Assembly (NCBI GenBank): GCA_047630355.1
Contig: JBLHXN010000005.1
Coordinates: 7,585 to 71,584, forward strand
Length of the DNA stretch: 64,000 nucleotides
Direction of reading: 5' to 3'
Source: JANQUM01 sp047630355
GTDB lineage: Bacteria; Bacteroidota; Bacteroidia; Cytophagales; Spirosomataceae
Shown: positions 18,279 through 26,233 of the stretch, one piece after another
Numbering within the stretch: position 1 is the stretch's first letter
Layout of the letters: the number at the start of each line of letters is the position of its first letter
The notes under the pieces: model-generated
Databases searched by the model: none
What the model saw: the letters and a program-made list of their open reading frames with translations, nothing else
Told to the model about the DNA's origin: nothing
Program-made: the position numbers and the translations under genes

Positions 18279-18860
18279 TTACTTCCCCGCTTTCAACCCT
18301 CGCTCCTCCACTTCTTTCTCCAACTCAGCAAACCATTCTTCACCGAAGGCACGAATGAGCGGTTCTTTCAGGAATTTATAAACCGGAACGCCGAGTTTAT
18401 CGCCGAGGGTGCAGGCGGCACTGCAAATATCCCAACGGTCGTAGTTGAGGGCGTGGTAATTACCATACTTCGTGATACGGATGGGGTAAAGGTGGCATGA
18501 AATCGGTTTTTTGAAATCCGTTTTACCGTCTATATTGGCTTGTTCGATGCCACATTTGAGCATACCTTTTTCGTCGTAAACGGCGTAGGCACACTCCTTG
18601 TTGTCAATCGTAGTAGTCGAGTAATCGCCTTCAAAGTCTTTGACGTATTTTCCCTGTGCTTCAATGGCTTTAATACCTTCGGCAGAGAGGTAGGGTTTCA
18701 CGTCCTCGTAAATATCTTCCAAAATGGCAAGTTCTACGTCTTCGAGCGGAGCACCGAGGTCGCCTTCCACGCAGCAAGCACCTTTACATTTACCTAAATC
18801 GCAGACGAAAAAGTTTTCGGCGATGTCATCACTGATGACTGTATCTTCAATTAATATCAT
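18279..18860 (-). CDS. DUF3109-family cysteine-rich protein
   Basis: A 193-residue cytoplasmic protein of the DUF3109 family, common in Bacteroidota and of unknown function. It has the cysteine cluster CDLGKCKGACC (about 21-31) and later Cys in KECAY, KCGIE, SCHLYP and ICSAAC, enough for a bound metal or iron-sulfur cluster as in related YkgJ-like proteins. SCHLYPIRI is the most conserved segment by eye. It lies on the same strand downstream of the LysM gene but is separated from it by a terminator, so it probably has its own promoter. Confidence 0.85.
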   Translation of the reverse strand: MILIEDTVISDDIAENFFVCDLGKCKGACCVEGDLGAPLEDVELAILEDIYEDVKPYLSAEGIKAIEAQGKYVKDFEGDYSTTTIDNKECAYAVYDEKGMLKCGIEQANIDGKTDFKKPISCHLYPIRITKYGNYHALNYDRWDICSAACTLGDKLGVPVYKFLKEPLIRAFGEEWFAELEKEVEERGLKAGK

Positions 18861-18900
18861 GCCGTAAAGGTAATCAAAAACGATTAAAGAGCTTACAACA

Positions 18901-18932
18901 AAAGCGGTCGGATAATTGTATCCGACCGCTTT
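18901..18932 (-). terminator. Terminator after the LysM transglycosylase gene
   Basis: AAAGCGGTCGGATA pairs with TATCCGACCGCTTT around a 4-nt loop. It is followed on the minus strand by TGTTGTAAGC, so the U-run is weak but the stem is 14 bp and perfect. Confidence 0.75.
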
Positions 18933-18961
18933 GTAAATTGTCTAACCTTGTTTATTTGAAA

Positions 18962-21100
18962 TTACTTTTTTATCAATAATCGTTGCCCGATGCTGATGGT
19001 ATTATCAGATAGGTTATTCCACGCCCGTAATTGATCTACCGAAACCTTGTTGTCTACCGAAATGCGGTAGAGGGTTTCGCCCGCGGCTACAGTATGATAA
19101 TACGATGACGCCGAAGACGAACTGCTTGGTTGACTGTAAGAACGTGAACTGGCACTACTGCTACCGCCAACTTTCAGGCGTTGCCCTACGCTGATGGTAT
19201 TGTCAGACATACCATTTAATGAACGAATCTGATCTACTGTAATTCCGTAATTTTTGGAAATTCGGTACAATGTTTCACCCGCCGAAACCATATGGTATTC
19301 TGCTGAGCTTGTTGTAACGGGCGTAGTGTAAGTATCGCTGTCACTGTCTGTATTGTAAGTAGTTGTTCTGCTGGGAGCGGGTGTCGGAGTGGTCGAAGTT
19401 GCCGCTGAACTGTTAATAATGAGGCGTTGATTAAACTGCAAATCCGCCGAAGCATTTAGGTTATTCCACTTGCGTAAATCATCTACCGATACACTGTATT
19501 TACGAGAAATACTGTACAATGTTTCGCCGCGTTGCACAAAGTGCGACCGTGCCGAAGAACTTCCGGTAGTTGACGTCCGGTTTGTGGTATTGTACGAAGG
19601 AGTTTTCTTTTCTTCCTCAAACAACTTGTTTAACTGTTCGTCGCTTTCACTGATGACGATGTCGTCGTCCGTATTTTGTTTACGGTCAATGATTGATCTT
19701 CCACTACCTGCGGGATTGTCTTTCGGCTTCCGTTCGATGCCCGAACTTGTGGCAATATCCTTTTTGCGGGGTAAGGGAGTGGTATCTTTTGATTGTGCTT
19801 CCTCGATTATTTCAATCGGTTGACTTTTTGGACGTTTCTTTTGTAACCAAACTATCCGACCTGCTTGCAACCGTTGCACGTTTTTTAATCGGTTAAACTT
19901 CAGCACGTTTCTCATCCGGATGCCGTACATGTGAGCAATGTCCCACATGGTTTCGCCTTCGGCAACGGTGTGATAAGGCACTTTTCCTTTGCGGGCTTTT
20001 GATCGCATATAATACACTTTACCCGTTTCTATTTCGTCGTGTTCGGTCAGGTCGTTGTATTTCATGAACTTGTAAACGCCCAATTTCCCTTTAGCGGCCA
20101 ATTGCGGAATTTCATCACCCGGCTGGGCTAAAACTCCTTTACGACCATTAATTTGGTAAATAATTGGCTCAGTTGCGGGAGCATCTTGCGGCGTAAGGCG
20201 TTCCAGTTGTGGAAAACCAACATCCAGTTTCGCAATATCCTGACGGTTGTTAATTTGTCTTTCCAACTTATCAGCCTGATTGGTATTTACCGGAATCAGC
20301 ACATTGTAGTTCCTGTCATTCGGGATGCGATTGGCGTACAGCCAGGCATTGTATTTTTGTAAATCGTTGGGGTCAATTACGAGTGTTTTTGCAATATCGC
20401 TTAACGATTGCTGCTGCGTTGGGTAAACCACAAAACGGTAATCTGAATCACTCAAACGGTTAATACGATGTTCAAAAGCGATTCTGTGAGCCAATGCTTT
20501 CACCAAGTACGGATGCGTATCGCCGTCAAAGGTAACTTCACGGGCGTAAGACCAATTTGTGGGTAATTGACCGCTAACACCACCCGTTCCGAGGTTGTAG
20601 GTAAGCATCGCGGATACCCAGTTGTTTACTACTACGTTATTCCGTTTTAAATAAGTTGCCGCCGCTCGGGTTGACTGGAAAATATCTTTTCGTTCGTCAA
20701 TGGTTCTATCAATCCGCAGTCCCATTTCGAGAGCAGTGGGTTGTTTGAATTGCCAGAATCCAACCGCATTTGAGGTAGAAACGGCGTTTGGTTCAAGCGA
20801 GCTTTCAAGTACGGCGATGTATTTGAAATCATCCGGCACGCCCACTTCTTCCAGAATATCTTCGATAATTGGGAAATACCACTGCATTTTCTCCATTTTA
20901 CGATTCAGGAATTCGCCTTCGGGCGTAAGTAACGCTTTGATTTGAGCATTCACAATTTGTTGTGCCCGTGGGGTAAGTTTGACTGTTACATCCGCGAATT
21001 CAACCCGCCGTGGAGCCTGCGGAATGCTGATGTCCTGAGAAGTGGCCATGGTGGTTCCTCCCAGACCAAACGTTAGAAGAAAAGCAATTATAATTTTCAT
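18962..21100 (-). CDS. Lytic transglycosylase with LysM repeats (MltD-like)
   Basis: A 712-residue exported peptidoglycan-cleaving enzyme. After a signal peptide (1-20) comes an SLT domain (about 70-230) with the catalytic Glu in VLESSLEPNAVS (Glu99), GFWQF and LTYNLGTGG. Four clear LysM modules follow, at about 375-420, 522-567, 605-650 and 668-711, each with GETLYxIS or GETMWDIA, and a degenerate one near 225-270. Ser/Thr-rich linkers separate them. The O-methyltransferase gene ends 3 bp upstream, so the two are cotranscribed. A role in wall turnover is expected from the family. Confidence 0.92.
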   Translation of the reverse strand: MKIIIAFLLTFGLGGTTMATSQDISIPQAPRRVEFADVTVKLTPRAQQIVNAQIKALLTPEGEFLNRKMEKMQWYFPIIEDILEEVGVPDDFKYIAVLESSLEPNAVSTSNAVGFWQFKQPTALEMGLRIDRTIDERKDIFQSTRAAATYLKRNNVVVNNWVSAMLTYNLGTGGVSGQLPTNWSYAREVTFDGDTHPYLVKALAHRIAFEHRINRLSDSDYRFVVYPTQQQSLSDIAKTLVIDPNDLQKYNAWLYANRIPNDRNYNVLIPVNTNQADKLERQINNRQDIAKLDVGFPQLERLTPQDAPATEPIIYQINGRKGVLAQPGDEIPQLAAKGKLGVYKFMKYNDLTEHDEIETGKVYYMRSKARKGKVPYHTVAEGETMWDIAHMYGIRMRNVLKFNRLKNVQRLQAGRIVWLQKKRPKSQPIEIIEEAQSKDTTPLPRKKDIATSSGIERKPKDNPAGSGRSIIDRKQNTDDDIVISESDEQLNKLFEEEKKTPSYNTTNRTSTTGSSSARSHFVQRGETLYSISRKYSVSVDDLRKWNNLNASADLQFNQRLIINSSAATSTTPTPAPSRTTTYNTDSDSDTYTTPVTTSSAEYHMVSAGETLYRISKNYGITVDQIRSLNGMSDNTISVGQRLKVGGSSSASSRSYSQPSSSSSASSYYHTVAAGETLYRISVDNKVSVDQLRAWNNLSDNTISIGQRLLIKK

Positions 21101-21103
21101 GAG

Positions 21104-21745
21104 TCAAGCAAGTTTACGAGCCAGCATTATGCCGTCTCTGATGGGTAATAAAATATTTTCTGTGCGGGGGTCTTGTTGTACGTAATCGTTAAAAGCCCGG
21201 ATGGCCGCGGTTTTTTTGTCGCGGGCGGCTTCGTTTACGATTTTCCCGTCCCACAATACGTTGTCTATTAATATGTGACCGCCAATTCGGACTTTGTCAA
21301 TTAGTAGGTCGTAGTACTTTTGGTAGTTTGTTTTATCAGCGTCAATGAATACTAAATCCACCACTTCGTTGATTGTCGGAATAATCTCAGCAGCATCTCC
21401 AATTCGGAAATCAATTTGGTTTTTCAACGGAGAATCTTTCAAATACTTTGAGGTAAAGCTTTCTATTTCTTCGTTAATGTCAATTGTAATTAATTTGCCG
21501 TCGGGAGTTAAACCTTCGGCGAGGCAAAGTGCCGAATATCCCGTAAAAGTGCCGATTTCGAGAATACAGCTTGGGTGAACCATGTGTGAAATCATGGATA
21601 AAAAACGACCCTGAAAATGTCCGGAAAGCATACGCGGTTGTAAAACCTGTGCGTGGGTATCACGATTTAATTGCCGCAGCAAGGGAGATTCCGTCGTAGT
21701 GTGTTGCTGGCAGTACGCCGCAATCTTTGGATCAACGATTTCCAT
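21104..21745 (-). CDS. Class I SAM-dependent O-methyltransferase (CCoAMT-like)
   Basis: A 213-residue cytoplasmic methyltransferase of the catechol/caffeoyl-CoA O-methyltransferase family. SAM motif I is LEIGTFTGYSALCLA (about 62-76). The metal-binding region is FIDADKTNYQKYYD, with HILIDNVLWDGKI after it. Such enzymes methylate catechol-type hydroxyls with a divalent cation; the substrate here is unknown. It is the first gene of a unit with the LysM transglycosylase. The functional link is not obvious and the coupling may only be economical. Confidence 0.9.
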   Translation of the reverse strand: MEIVDPKIAAYCQQHTTTESPLLRQLNRDTHAQVLQPRMLSGHFQGRFLSMISHMVHPSCILEIGTFTGYSALCLAEGLTPDGKLITIDINEEIESFTSKYLKDSPLKNQIDFRIGDAAEIIPTINEVVDLVFIDADKTNYQKYYDLLIDKVRIGGHILIDNVLWDGKIVNEAARDKKTAAIRAFNDYVQQDPRTENILLPIRDGIMLARKLA

Positions 21746-21883
21746 GAATTATCTTTAAAGCACGTAACAACCGTTCATAGGTTGAGATTTGTTACACAAA
21801 ATATGGAAATATGTTTTTTATATCCAAATTTTAATTAATTTTATATTTTCAGAAAGTATTGAAAATAAAGAGCTCCTTAATAA

Positions 21884-22609
21884 ATGCAACAATTGGTGAA
21901 CGCCGCAATCGATTTTGGAAATACGTACGCCAAACTTGGTTTTTTTACGGGAACGGAAATGACGGAGTTTTACCACGGGCTCCGCATTGAGAAAGTAAGA
22001 GTTTTATTGAATAAAAAAGCACCCACAAACCTGATTATTGCTTCCGTGACCAAAAGTCCGGCTGATTTAGAAAAGCTTTTTGTTAAATTTTCTAAAAAAA
22101 TAATTCTTGGCTCGGGCACGCCTTTACCCATTAAAAACGACTACGCGACACCCGAAACGCTGGGCTACGATCGTTTGGCGGCGGCGGTGGGGGCGAACGT
22201 ACGGTTTCCTGACCAACCGGTGCTTATCATTGATATGGGAACGGCGATAAAATATGACTTCATTACAGCCGGAGGGTTGTTTAAAGGTGGTATTATCTCA
22301 CCGGGAATGAAAATGAGGTTTAAAGCTTTGCATACGTTTACCAAGAAACTTCCCTTGCTTGAACCTGACGGTATTCCGCTATTGGTGGGTGATAGTACGG
22401 CAAGTTGTATCCGCAGCGGAGTCATAAACGGAATCATTGCCGAGGTCAATGGGATTATAGAACGTTACAACCAATATCCTGATTTGCAGGTCGTTCTTTG
22501 TGGGGGCGATGCTCCTTTCTTTGAAAGTCAAATAAAATACCCGAAATTTGCGGCTTCCAATTTGGTTTTGGAGGGTCTGAACAGAATATTACTATACAAT
22601 GTTGAATAA
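21884..22609 (+). CDS. coaX: Type III pantothenate kinase CoaX
   Basis: It phosphorylates pantothenate, the first step of coenzyme A synthesis. The 241-residue protein has the ASKHA-fold phosphate motif DFGNTYAKLG (9-18), the pantothenate loop ETLGYDRLAA, the second phosphate motif IDMGTAIKYDF and the adenosine motif VVLCGGDAPFF. Type III enzymes usually need a monovalent cation and are not inhibited by CoA. The last 11 bp overlap the start of the next gene, which indicates translational coupling. A 138-bp divergent spacer separates it from the O-methyltransferase gene. Confidence 0.93.
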   Translation: MQQLVNAAIDFGNTYAKLGFFTGTEMTEFYHGLRIEKVRVLLNKKAPTNLIIASVTKSPADLEKLFVKFSKKIILGSGTPLPIKNDYATPETLGYDRLAAAVGANVRFPDQPVLIIDMGTAIKYDFITAGGLFKGGIISPGMKMRFKALHTFTKKLPLLEPDGIPLLVGDSTASCIRSGVINGIIAEVNGIIERYNQYPDLQVVLCGGDAPFFESQIKYPKFAASNLVLEGLNRILLYNVE

Positions 22610-23894
22610 AATTTTCGGTCTGAGCGGCCTCTTTATATTACTTGTTTCTACGCAGGTCTTTTCTCAAGGTCAGGGAAACTCTCCTTACTCAGTTTTCGGG
22701 CTCGGTGAGCCGGCGAGTATGACAAACATTCCGCAGGATGCGATGGGTGGAACGGGGGTTTCGTTCGGAAACACCTTTTACGTTAATTTATTGAACCCCG
22801 CTCTTTTGGTGAAAAACCGATCGGTGGGTATATATAAGTACGTTGCCTTCAATGTAGGTTTGAAAGGTCGCTCCAGTACTATTTCAAACGCTACTAATAC
22901 GCAGCAGGATTTGGGAATGAACCTGAACCACATCGCGATGGCATTTCCAATTACACCCAACTGGGCATCAGGCATTTCATTGCAGCCCGTAACTATTGTG
23001 GATCACGTAGCACTTCAGCAACGTGCCGTAACGGGAACCTTAAACGACGTAGTTACCTATAATCTGGAAAGCAACGGTGGATTAACCCGCATAGCGTGGA
23101 CAAATTCATTTAAAATTGGAACGGGACTTTATTTGGGTTTGGAAACGTCGTATAATTTTGGAACAACGTTCCGGGATACAACATCGTCTTTGGGTTCTGG
23201 TGGTACTACTTTACTACGAAATACCGACCGGACTTCGTTAAAAGGTTATTCATTGAAAACCGGATTTGCGTACCAGAAAAAGATAAGTGACGACTGGCAA
23301 GTAAATATTGGTGGAACTTACGAGTTTAATTCAAAACTTAAAGGTGAAAAGCTCCGGACGTTCTCTACATTGGCTGATATTGGCAACGGTCCCGTATTGG
23401 TCCGGATACCGGATACGCTTTCTATTGGTAACGTAAATTCTACTTTACCCAGCAACTACCGAATCGGCGTAAGTTTTGAAAGTCCTTACAAATGGATTTT
23501 TGCGGCGGAATACGCCGGGCAGCAATGGTCAAATTTTCGTGGTACTAACGGGCGAGCAAGTTCAGCAATGCAGGATTCTCAGGAATTTAATACCGGAATC
23601 GAATTACTACCCAATAGTACTTCTACGAAATATTTCAATCAGGTATTTTATCGCGTTGGCTTTCGCACTGCACAAACTCCGTACGTTATTAATGGCATTC
23701 GGGTAAATGATAGAAGCGTTTCGCTTGGCTTATCGCTTCCTTTAGGTTTCCGTAATCCAAGTTACCTTGACACGAGCGTTTCATTTGGCCGTCGGGGTTC
23801 AATCGAAAATGGACTAATTGAAGAAAATTACATTAAGTTTGGCGTAAGTACTTCGCTGCTTAGTACCTGGTTTATTAAGCCAAGAATTGACTAA
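22599..23894 (+). CDS. Outer-membrane beta-barrel-like protein next to coaX
   Basis: A 431-residue exported protein: signal peptide (1-22, ending VFSQG), then GNSPYSVFGLGEP, MGGTGVSF and NLLNPAL, which resemble the start of PorV/FadL-type outer-membrane barrels of Bacteroidota, and many alternating hydrophobic strands to the end. The exact transporter family cannot be fixed from the sequence. The ATG overlaps the coaX stop by 11 bp. This coaX plus outer-membrane-protein order recurs in related genomes as far as I recall, and the reason for the coupling is not known. Confidence 0.75.
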   Translation: MLNKIFGLSGLFILLVSTQVFSQGQGNSPYSVFGLGEPASMTNIPQDAMGGTGVSFGNTFYVNLLNPALLVKNRSVGIYKYVAFNVGLKGRSSTISNATNTQQDLGMNLNHIAMAFPITPNWASGISLQPVTIVDHVALQQRAVTGTLNDVVTYNLESNGGLTRIAWTNSFKIGTGLYLGLETSYNFGTTFRDTTSSLGSGGTTLLRNTDRTSLKGYSLKTGFAYQKKISDDWQVNIGGTYEFNSKLKGEKLRTFSTLADIGNGPVLVRIPDTLSIGNVNSTLPSNYRIGVSFESPYKWIFAAEYAGQQWSNFRGTNGRASSAMQDSQEFNTGIELLPNSTSTKYFNQVFYRVGFRTAQTPYVINGIRVNDRSVSLGLSLPLGFRNPSYLDTSVSFGRRGSIENGLIEENYIKFGVSTSLLSTWFIKPRID

Positions 23895-23918
23895 TATTTT
23901 TCAGAAAAAAAGCAGGTT

Positions 23919-24443
23919 TCAAAATATGAAAAGTCCCGTTACGTAAATTGCGTAACGGGACTTTCGTCTTAGATCAATTCCGAGTCGTACCGATGGCACT
24001 TTTGTGACCAGATCATGCATTAATTCACGTAACTTCTGAAGTTTATCTGACCACAGAATAGCATAATGTTCTAAGTCTTCCAGTTTGATTAGCTCAGATT
24101 GGGTAATATGCTGATGAGCAATGCGGGCGGACTCAATCGGAATAATCTTATCGGCTTTTGAGTGCACAATTATTACTTCCTTCACGTGAGGAATTTTGTT
24201 GGCGTAGTGGGCCATGTTCATATCATCTATTTGAAAACAGGTGTCCGCTTCAAAGGTAGCCGCAACTTTATTAATGGTTCTGTTTGTCAGCCCCAGAAAG
24301 TCTTTCATTCCGTCGATTCGGTCTTTGAAGTTATGAGGAGTTGTAACCACAATCCACTGGTCAATAGGTGATTCAGGGACGTTACTTGCTGTCAAACTTG
24401 AAGAATTCTTAAAAGGTGTTGCTAAAAAAGGGTTCTTCTTCAT
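23919..24443 (-). pseudogene. Truncated alpha/beta hydrolase (C-terminal half)
   Basis: The 174-residue frame matches the cap and C-terminal half of an alpha/beta hydrolase: DQWIVVTTP, a cap helix region (FKDRIDGMKDFLGL), VIIVHSKADKIIP with the likely acid, and LEDLEHYAIL with the likely His. The first half, with the oxyanion and GxSxG nucleophile, is absent; the frame starts with an unrelated-looking 25-residue leader. The start overlaps the cupin stop (ATGA). The last codons run through the terminator hairpin at 23930-23964, so the original stop was probably lost too. It is unlikely to be catalytic. Confidence 0.6.
23930..23964. terminator. Bidirectional terminator between convergent genes
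   Basis: AAAGTCCCGTTACG pairs with CGTAACGGGACTTT around a 7-nt loop. It ends the coaX/outer-membrane-protein unit from the left and overlaps the last codons of the truncated hydrolase from the right. Confidence 0.85.
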
Positions 24444-24799
24444 ATCTGCTCTTCGATACTTTTCGTGATGGCAGATTTCACATCGCCGGTGTGCTTTGTG
24501 GTCTTAGATTCTATGAGCATGATGTGGCATTCTTCCGTTGCCGAAACACGGTGGTTTACGCCTTTTTTTACCACGAGTAAATCTCCAGTGTTCATGATTT
24601 CGTTGGGTTCGTTTTCGATTTCCATCAACAACGAGCCGCGTACGATGTAGAATAATTCGTCTTCTTCGGCGTGATTGTGCCACGGAATGTCCTCGCCTTT
24701 TATCTTCGCAATTTTTACGTATTGGTCGTTTACTTCGCCAATTATTTTCGGGGAAAAGTATTCGGTTACTTGTTGGAGGGCTTGTGCTAAGTTCTTCAT
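24440..24799 (-). CDS. Small cupin-domain protein
   Basis: A 119-residue single-cupin protein. Cupin motif 1 is HNHAEEDELFYIVRG (His-X-His-X5-Glu) and motif 2 contains NHRVSA, so a divalent metal is probably bound. Such proteins can be isomerases, dioxygenases or small-molecule sensors; nothing here decides. I chose the start at 24799 (MKNLAQAL), because the longer upstream extension is basic, unlike the family and overlaps the palindromic spacer. Its stop overlaps the start of the truncated hydrolase by 4 bp. Confidence 0.82.
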   Translation of the reverse strand: MKNLAQALQQVTEYFSPKIIGEVNDQYVKIAKIKGEDIPWHNHAEEDELFYIVRGSLLMEIENEPNEIMNTGDLLVVKKGVNHRVSATEECHIMLIESKTTKHTGDVKSAITKSIEEQI

Positions 24800-25117
24800 G
24801 CGGTGAATTTTTGGTAGTGTTAATAGAATGTATGATTGTAGTCTTTTCACTGCAAAGCCGCGAAGTAAATATTTACGTATTCTTTTCCCCAATGAAATTG
24901 CGTCAATTCTATTGGGGCTTCGTGCCTTTGCGGTTATCGATATTTGACCGGAATGTAATTCAGAGTGAGAAAGTTTTGTCCCATCATATCATTTTGAAAA
25001 ACAGACCGAATTTAGTAATGAGCAAAATAAGTAAAAGAATTCAAGAATTGTAGCCGTTACTTTTGTTCACAATTTATTTCTCTAATTTCGGAAGTTAAAA
25101 CTTAATAACCCTACTTT
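24800..25117. repeat. Divergent spacer with a nested palindromic element (24852-24931)
   Basis: No gene is seen between the cupin (-) and the amidase (+). An 80-bp imperfect palindrome has outer arms GCAAAGCCGCGAAG (24852-24865) and CTTCGTGCCTTTGC (24918-24931), 12 of 14 paired. The inner arms are CCCCAATGAAATTG (24887-24900) and CAATTCTATTGGGG (24904-24917). Repeated GCAAAG/CGAAG wording is typical of small dispersed elements in this group. A TACTTTTG box at 25058-25065 is a plausible -7 element for the amidase gene. Confidence 0.45.
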
Positions 25118-25951
25118 ATGTCACCATTCCGATTTTGTAAAAACCTTTTGCTGTGTTCTTTAACAGCCGTAGTATTCTACGCTTGCCAACACAACCCGTA
25201 CCGACAGACCAATAAAGCTTATAAAAAGCAAGCGAAGGCGTTCGGGAAGGTTATTTCACAGAAAGAATTACGTGATACGGCGAGTTATATAACACCCGTA
25301 AAGTGGGTGGGTACAACGAATTTCAATATGAGGAAACCTAACCTCGTGGTCATTCACCACACGGCACAAAATAGTTGCGACCAAACGTTGAAAACTTTCA
25401 CAATGCCCCGCACAAGCGTTAGTGCTCATTACGTGATTTGCGAAGACGGAACGGTGCATCACATGCTCAACGATTACTTGCGGGCGTGGCACGGCGGAGT
25501 AGGGAAGTGGGGAAATATCACGGAGGTAAACTCCACCAGCATCGGAATTGAAATTGACAACGACGGCTTTGAGAAGTTCGCGGAAAAGCAAATGGTTTCG
25601 TTAGAGCTATTGCTCACGCAGCTCAAAAAAGCGTACAATATTCCACAGGCAAATTTTATTGGTCACGCTGATATTGCCCCAACCCGTAAGAATGATCCAA
25701 ATGTAAATTTTGATTGGAGACGCATCGCCGATAAAGGCTTCGGGAATTGGTATGGCGATACCACAAATGTGCAAGTTCCTCCCGATTTTAAACCGCTTTT
25801 AGCACTAAAAATGATTGGCTATGACATCAGAGATTCTACCGCTACCCTTACAACTTTCAAACGTAAGTTTTTACAAAACGAAGATCGCAAACCCTTGACT
25901 AATAGTGATAAGAAAGTTCTTTATGCCGTTTGGATAGAAGCGATGAAGTGA
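25118..25951 (+). CDS. N-acetylmuramoyl-L-alanine amidase lipoprotein (Amidase_2)
   Basis: A 277-residue exported zinc amidase that cuts the bond between MurNAc and L-Ala in peptidoglycan. The N-terminus is a lipoprotein signal (VVFYACQHN, Cys22). The Amidase_2 domain (about 70-200) shows the first zinc His in LVVIHHTAQ, then SAHYVICEDGTVHHMLND, WHGGVGKWG, SIGIEIDNDG, and the last zinc ligand region GHADIAPTRKNDP. A C-terminal segment of about 55 residues resembles a small wall-binding helix bundle. It stands alone on the + strand. Confidence 0.9.
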   Translation: MSPFRFCKNLLLCSLTAVVFYACQHNPYRQTNKAYKKQAKAFGKVISQKELRDTASYITPVKWVGTTNFNMRKPNLVVIHHTAQNSCDQTLKTFTMPRTSVSAHYVICEDGTVHHMLNDYLRAWHGGVGKWGNITEVNSTSIGIEIDNDGFEKFAEKQMVSLELLLTQLKKAYNIPQANFIGHADIAPTRKNDPNVNFDWRRIADKGFGNWYGDTTNVQVPPDFKPLLALKMIGYDIRDSTATLTTFKRKFLQNEDRKPLTNSDKKVLYAVWIEAMK

Positions 25952-26233
25952 GTGGTGGTTGAGTTTAAATTGCTTATTTGTGTAATTATAGGTTTTTATT
26001 TTGCGTATATTTAGGTACTTTTTTTATAATCAGGTATTTATTGGTGTAGATATAGATATTATTTATAGTAAATTTTGTGTAAAATAGTATTTGCAATAAA
26101 AAAATGGGAAATAATGTGACTTTTTAAGTTTTAAGTTATAATTATTCAACTTTATTAGAATAAAGTTTTGCAACATTTGATTAATGGTCTTACTTTTTGA
26201 AAAAATTTAATAACTAATTAATCTAAATGTCAC
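25952..26233. promoter_or_regulatory. Leader of the second susC with a 20-bp palindrome (26148-26167)
   Basis: This AT-rich 282-bp spacer upstream of the second susC has no ORF. AACTTTATT-AG-AATAAAGTT at 26148-26167 is a perfect palindrome with a 2-bp centre, 66 bp before the susC ATG, suitable for a dimeric regulator. No strict TAnnTTTG box was found, so the promoter itself is not placed. Confidence 0.45.

Noticed and set aside
24800..25053. Small open frame on the + strand in the cupin/amidase spacer
   Set aside because: It has low-complexity hydrophobic composition, runs through the palindrome and overlaps the cupin start; there is no sign of coding.
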